A stretch of DNA of 8,389 bases from positions 258 to 8,646 of the forward strand of contig PLMI01000083.1 in NCBI GenBank assembly GCA_003142435.1. Reading direction: 5' to 3'. The notes beneath the pieces were generated by a model. It did not search any database. It saw nothing but the letters and a program-made list of their open reading frames with translations, and was not told where the DNA came from. Positions 5,591 to 8,389 of this stretch are shown one piece after another. The translations under genes were made by a program, and so were the position numbers. How positions within the stretch are numbered: the first letter of the stretch is position 1; each line of letters opens with the position of its first letter. Source of the stretch: Coxiellaceae bacterium (GTDB lineage Bacteria; Pseudomonadota; Gammaproteobacteria; UBA9339).

Positions 5591-6907
5591 TCATTTACAA
5601 AACAAAGCAATCGTCTCAACGTGGCTTGTGTGCGGAAACATATCAATTATGCCGATTTTCGTTAAAGTGTAGTTTTGTATAGCTAATTCTTTTGCATCGC
5701 GCGCTAAAGTGGATGGATTGCACGAAACGTAGACTATTTTTTTAGGGTTTAATTTTGGCAGCAATTTCACTATTTCCAAAGCTCCGGTGCGCGGCGGATC
5801 TAAAAGAATTTTATCAAATTGCAGTTTTGCCCAACTTTCTTGTGCTATTTTTTCTGCTTCTTGTGCCAAATCACATTTGTGAAAATTTGCATTATCAACG
5901 TTGTTATACGCGGCATTTTCCTGCCCGCGTTTTACCATTTCATTGTCGCCTTCGATGCCGATTATTCTCGCGCATCTTTTGGCAAGCGGTATTGTAAAAT
6001 TTCCAAGGCCGCAAAAAAGATCGAGAATTGAATCACTTTTTTGTGGCTCCAAAAGCTCAATAACTTGTGCAATCATTTTTTGATTTATTTCTTGATTTAC
6101 TTGTGTGAAATCGCATGGGTGAAAAAGTAACTCACATTTATTGTCGGTGTTTTTATCGATTGAGTAATTTAAATATAAATTTTCATCGGTTAAGCAATGA
6201 ACTGATTCTTTACCCTTTGGCTGAAGGTAAATTTTAAAATTGAATTCCTTTGCAAAGTTTTTTAATAGTTTTAAATCATCTTGTGAAAATTCTTTTAAAT
6301 GGCGAAGCACAAGAGCAGGTTCTTTATTTCCTACAGCAATTTCAATTTGTGGAATGTACTGGAATGTTGAAAGCCCACTGATTAATTGCGCAAGCTCTGT
6401 AATTTTTGTGGCAACAGAATCATGTAAAATCGGGCAGGCCGCAATATCCGCAATAAACCTGCCATTTTTTTCATGAAAACCAACCAGCACTTTATTTTTC
6501 TTTGTTACAAATTTAACACTTAGCCTTGCCTTGCAACGGTAGCCATAAATTGGTCCCGTAATTGGCGGTAAAATTTCTTGCGGCGCAATCTGTCCAAAAT
6601 GTTCTAGTTGCTCCAACATGGAATTTTGTTTTAACGCAAGCTGAGTACCGCTTTCCATATGCTGTAAATTACAGCCGCCGCAAATGCCGAAGTGCCGGCA
6701 TTTTGGCGTAACTCTTGTTGCGGCTGGTTTTATTATTTCAGCAGCAAATGCCTCGTCAAAGTTTTTATGGCGTTTTCCGTAAATAAAACGAACTTCTTCT
6801 TCTGGCAAGGCGCCTTCCACAAAAACGATTTTGCCATCGACGTGTGTGATGCCGCGACCGTCATGGCTTATTGAAGTAATTAACGCTTTTGTGGTTGGTG
6901 TTGACAT
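5591..6907 (-). CDS. rlmD: 23S rRNA (uracil-1939 C5)-methyltransferase RlmD (RumA)
   Basis: The enzyme uses S-adenosylmethionine to methylate C5 of U1939 (E. coli numbering) in 23S rRNA. The 438 residues match the family length. An N-terminal TRAM-type RNA-binding domain covers about 1-62. Four cysteines, C70, C76, C79 and C158, have the spacing (6, 3, 79) I recall for the E. coli 4Fe-4S cluster ligands. The methyltransferase core shows DLFCGLGNF at 296-304, DPPR at 370-373, the catalytic nucleophile C396 in VSCNPSTLARD, and E431 near the C-terminus as the likely general base. All key residues are present. The fixed cysteine spacing favours RlmD over its paralogues RlmCD and TrmA. The gene starts 9 bp after the lipocalin-like gene with no evident Shine-Dalgarno site, so translational coupling is likely. 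Confidence 0.97.
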   Translation of the reverse strand: MSTPTTKALITSISHDGRGITHVDGKIVFVEGALPEEEVRFIYGKRHKNFDEAFAAEIIKPAATRVTPKCRHFGICGGCNLQHMESGTQLALKQNSMLEQLEHFGQIAPQEILPPITGPIYGYRCKARLSVKFVTKKNKVLVGFHEKNGRFIADIAACPILHDSVATKITELAQLISGLSTFQYIPQIEIAVGNKEPALVLRHLKEFSQDDLKLLKNFAKEFNFKIYLQPKGKESVHCLTDENLYLNYSIDKNTDNKCELLFHPCDFTQVNQEINQKMIAQVIELLEPQKSDSILDLFCGLGNFTIPLAKRCARIIGIEGDNEMVKRGQENAAYNNVDNANFHKCDLAQEAEKIAQESWAKLQFDKILLDPPRTGALEIVKLLPKLNPKKIVYVSCNPSTLARDAKELAIQNYTLTKIGIIDMFPHTSHVETIALFCK

Positions 6908-6916
6908 AAAATTATT

Positions 6917-7342
6917 TTATTCAGCGCCCCTTTTTTCCCAAGTTAAGACATGTTGCGTTGATTCTACTTTTGTACTCAACAGAAGCAAATTATCTCTAAA
7001 TTCAAAGTTACGTTTTTGTTCAGTGCCAATCCAGTGTGGAAATGAACAACCTTCAAGTTTATGAGTTATGATTTGAGATTTTTCGTCAATATTAAAAGAT
7101 CCCCAATAAGAAAGGTAGGACTGAAAACTGATAATTTTTTCTTGATCAGTTGCCTTTAGAGGGTCGTTGGTGCTGAACATTGTTGGAATATCTTTTATAT
7201 CACGCATAATCACCACGATCATCAATCGGTCTGCAAAATAGCTGATATATCCGGATGGATTTTTTCCGAAAGGATATGTGATGTCATTACCTTGCTGTGC
7301 AATCCAGGATTTTAGTTTCCAATTACCAATAAATTTATTCAT
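6917..7342 (-). CDS. Lipocalin-like domain protein
   Basis: These 141 residues have the layout of the bacterial lipocalin-like domain family (Pfam Lipocalin_5 type). A GxW-bearing first strand lies at 4-13, YPFGKNPSGYISY at 23-35, YLSYWGSFNID at 76-86, and a block at 92-115 containing HKLEG, a Pro-His-Trp-Ile-Gly-Thr core and RNFEF. The protein closes with an LTWEK strand at 133-137. There is no signal peptide, so it is probably a cytoplasmic beta-barrel that could bind a small hydrophobic ligand. That activity is inferred from the fold. AAGG lies 8 bases before the ATG, and the gene starts 13 bp after the cyclase-family gene, implying co-transcription and perhaps a related substrate. Confidence 0.87.
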   Translation of the reverse strand: MNKFIGNWKLKSWIAQQGNDITYPFGKNPSGYISYFADRLMIVVIMRDIKDIPTMFSTNDPLKATDQEKIISFQSYLSYWGSFNIDEKSQIITHKLEGCSFPHWIGTEQKRNFEFRDNLLLLSTKVESTQHVLTWEKRGAE

Positions 7343-7355
7343 GTCTTGCGCCTTT

Positions 7356-8156
7356 TTAAATGATGGCTACTGCTCTAGTCCAGCCGGCAGAAGCATTCTT
7401 GATTTTTACGGGAAAACAACAGACAGTAAAACCGGTTGCGGGTAGTTGCTCTAAATTGTGTAGCTTTTCTAAATGGCAATAACAACTTTCGCGGCCGGCT
7501 TTATGTCCTTCCCAAATTATTTTAGGATTTTTGGTACTGGCATATTTTTGCTTGATAAAGACAAATGGCGCATCCCAACCCCAGGCATCTGTTCCGGTAA
7601 TTTTTACTCCTTGCTCTAATAAAAAGAGCGTAGCCTCTCGGCCGATACCACAACCTTTGTTTAAGTAGTCGTCTTGGCCGTAGTGTTTCCCGGCGCTGGT
7701 ATTCACAAGTACAATTTCCAGAGGTTCCAGTTTATGATTAATGCGTTTAAGTTCATTTTGGATGTCTGGAGCAGTTACAACATAGCCATCGGGCAAATGA
7801 CGAAAGTCCAACTTTACTCCTGGTTTAAAACACCAATCAAGAGGGATCTCCTCGATAGTCTTCGCTTTTTCTTTACCATTATTCGTAGTTGAATGAAAAT
7901 GCCAAGGTGCATCTAAATGTGTTCCGGTATGAGTGCTAAGGCTAATATGTTCATATGCCGATGCCTCGCCGTCTGGAAGTTGATCCGGTGTTAGACCAGG
8001 GAAAAACTTGGCAAAAACATCAAGGGAAGCTTTGTCTTTGTGTGTAGTGTATTGAATTTTAGGTTCAAAACCGGGAGGATCGGATTTTACTCCATTTTCA
8101 AGGGGTATAGATATATCAATAATGGTTGGCATAAAATTGTTGTCTGTTTTTAACAT
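7356..8156 (-). CDS. Cyclase-family metal-dependent hydrolase (kynurenine formamidase-like superfamily)
   Basis: The 266-residue protein carries the metal-binding signature HTGTHLDAP (H76, H80, D82), followed by WHFH with H86 and H88, typical of the superfamily that includes KynB and isatin hydrolase. A second conserved region lies near 227-262: Gly-His-Lys-Ala, CHLEKLHNL, CCFPVKI and ASAGWTRAVA. Members are usually Zn or Mn hydrolases acting on amides or cyclic compounds; the substrate here cannot be read from sequence. The C-terminal block looks more like the general cyclase-family type than KynB. Two starts are possible: ATG 8156, or ATG 8132 at Met9. A candidate -10 (TACAAT, 8162-8167) is so close to 8156 that the internal start fits better if that promoter is real. 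Neither start has a clear Shine-Dalgarno site. Confidence 0.9.
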   Translation of the reverse strand: MLKTDNNFMPTIIDISIPLENGVKSDPPGFEPKIQYTTHKDKASLDVFAKFFPGLTPDQLPDGEASAYEHISLSTHTGTHLDAPWHFHSTTNNGKEKAKTIEEIPLDWCFKPGVKLDFRHLPDGYVVTAPDIQNELKRINHKLEPLEIVLVNTSAGKHYGQDDYLNKGCGIGREATLFLLEQGVKITGTDAWGWDAPFVFIKQKYASTKNPKIIWEGHKAGRESCYCHLEKLHNLEQLPATGFTVCCFPVKIKNASAGWTRAVAII

Positions 8157-8204
8157 CTTGTATTGTATAATATTTTTGGCAGGAACTCGATATTTGGATT
8201 TTAC

Positions 8205-8218
8205 TTTGATGAATCAAA
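8205..8218. repeat. Perfect inverted repeat upstream of the cyclase-family gene, possible operator
   Basis: TTTGAT and ATCAAA are separated by two bases, giving a compact 14-bp dyad about 50-60 bp upstream of the ATG at 8156. There is no T-run or GC-rich stem, so it is not a terminator. The position and symmetry would suit a dimeric regulator controlling the cyclase/lipocalin-like genes. A partial direct repeat AATGTTA (8218-8224 and 8231-8237) adjoins it. Confidence 0.3.
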
Positions 8219-8242
8219 ATGTTAACCTAGAATGTTAGCGAT

Positions 8243-8389
8243 TTATTCAACATCACCGCGAATAAAAACATGTAACTTTGTCCCGTACAAAAAATTAAAT
8301 TTCTGCCGCAATATTGTTGAAAAATCAGCAAAATTTAACTTCAACTTACTTGTGGCACAAATTTTGCAACGCGTGAATTGAGCCAGGTT
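8243..8389 (-). CDS. Possible C-terminal fragment of an unidentified protein, cut by the window edge
   Basis: Reading leftwards from the right edge, one frame stays open for 48 codons to a TAA at 8243-8245. The product would end KLHVFIRGDVE. It has the orientation of the neighbouring cluster and sits 86 bp before the cyclase-family gene. I recognise no family. An open run of this length in AT-rich DNA is only moderately unlikely by chance, so this is tentative. If it is not coding, the last 147 bases hold nothing else I can name. Confidence 0.35.
   Translation of the reverse strand, partial: NLAQFTRCKICATSKLKLNFADFSTILRQKFNFLYGTKLHVFIRGDVE

Noticed and set aside
8166..8171. Perfect TATAAT on the plus strand upstream of the cyclase-family gene
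   Set aside because: No -35 box at a proper distance and no plus-strand gene to its right within the window; it is AT-rich sequence overlapping candidate minus-strand promoter elements.
1..8389. CRISPR array, insertion sequence or phage genes
   Set aside because: No regularly spaced repeats, transposase or integrase motifs, terminal inverted repeats or phage structural signatures were seen anywhere in the window.

Overview
This window looks like a piece of an AT-rich gammaproteobacterial chromosome. The evidence is an RlmD whose four Fe-S cysteines have the same spacing as I recall for the E. coli enzyme, a zinc-containing NudC with an intact SQPWPFP signature, and a canonical tRNA-Lys(UUU). 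The low GC and a giant coiled-coil protein with an embedded phosphatase-like domain suggest a host-associated lineage of the Legionella/Coxiella kind. That placement is an inference from style, not a demonstrated assignment.

Layout. The left edge carries the 5' two thirds of a tRNA-Lys gene on the minus strand, with a good sigma70-type promoter. A 214-bp divergent spacer follows, holding that promoter, a possible hairpin and an extended -10 promoter facing right. The only plus-strand protein gene fills 265-3876. It encodes a 1203-residue protein with long coiled coils and a HAD-superfamily domain (DxDxT at 762-766, T809, probable K955, DD at 981-982). It has no signal peptide or membrane segment and is the best candidate here for a secreted effector. 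Its stop codon overlaps that of the convergent nudC gene.

Everything from 3873 to about 8389 is on the minus strand and tightly packed. In transcription order it contains a possible partial reading frame cut by the right edge, a metal-dependent cyclase-family hydrolase, a lipocalin-like domain protein, rlmD (23S rRNA m5U methyltransferase), an unrecognised three-helix membrane protein, a small antitoxin-like protein, and nudC (NAD(H) pyrophosphatase / RNA deNADding enzyme). Gaps are 9-27 bp within the first block and 12 bp between the antitoxin-like gene and nudC. The 92 bp before the antitoxin-like gene hold a plausible promoter.

The most unusual item is the 85-residue antitoxin-like protein at 4713-4970. 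Its first 50 residues resemble the N-terminus of HI1420-type (HigA-like) addiction-module antidotes. Its last 33 resemble the toxin-binding tail of RelB/DinJ antitoxins. Neither a helix-turn-helix nor a ribbon-helix-helix DNA-binding domain remains, and no toxin gene is adjacent. The second item of interest is the coiled-coil/HAD giant protein. No insertion sequence, CRISPR array, rRNA gene or convincing intrinsic terminator was seen.
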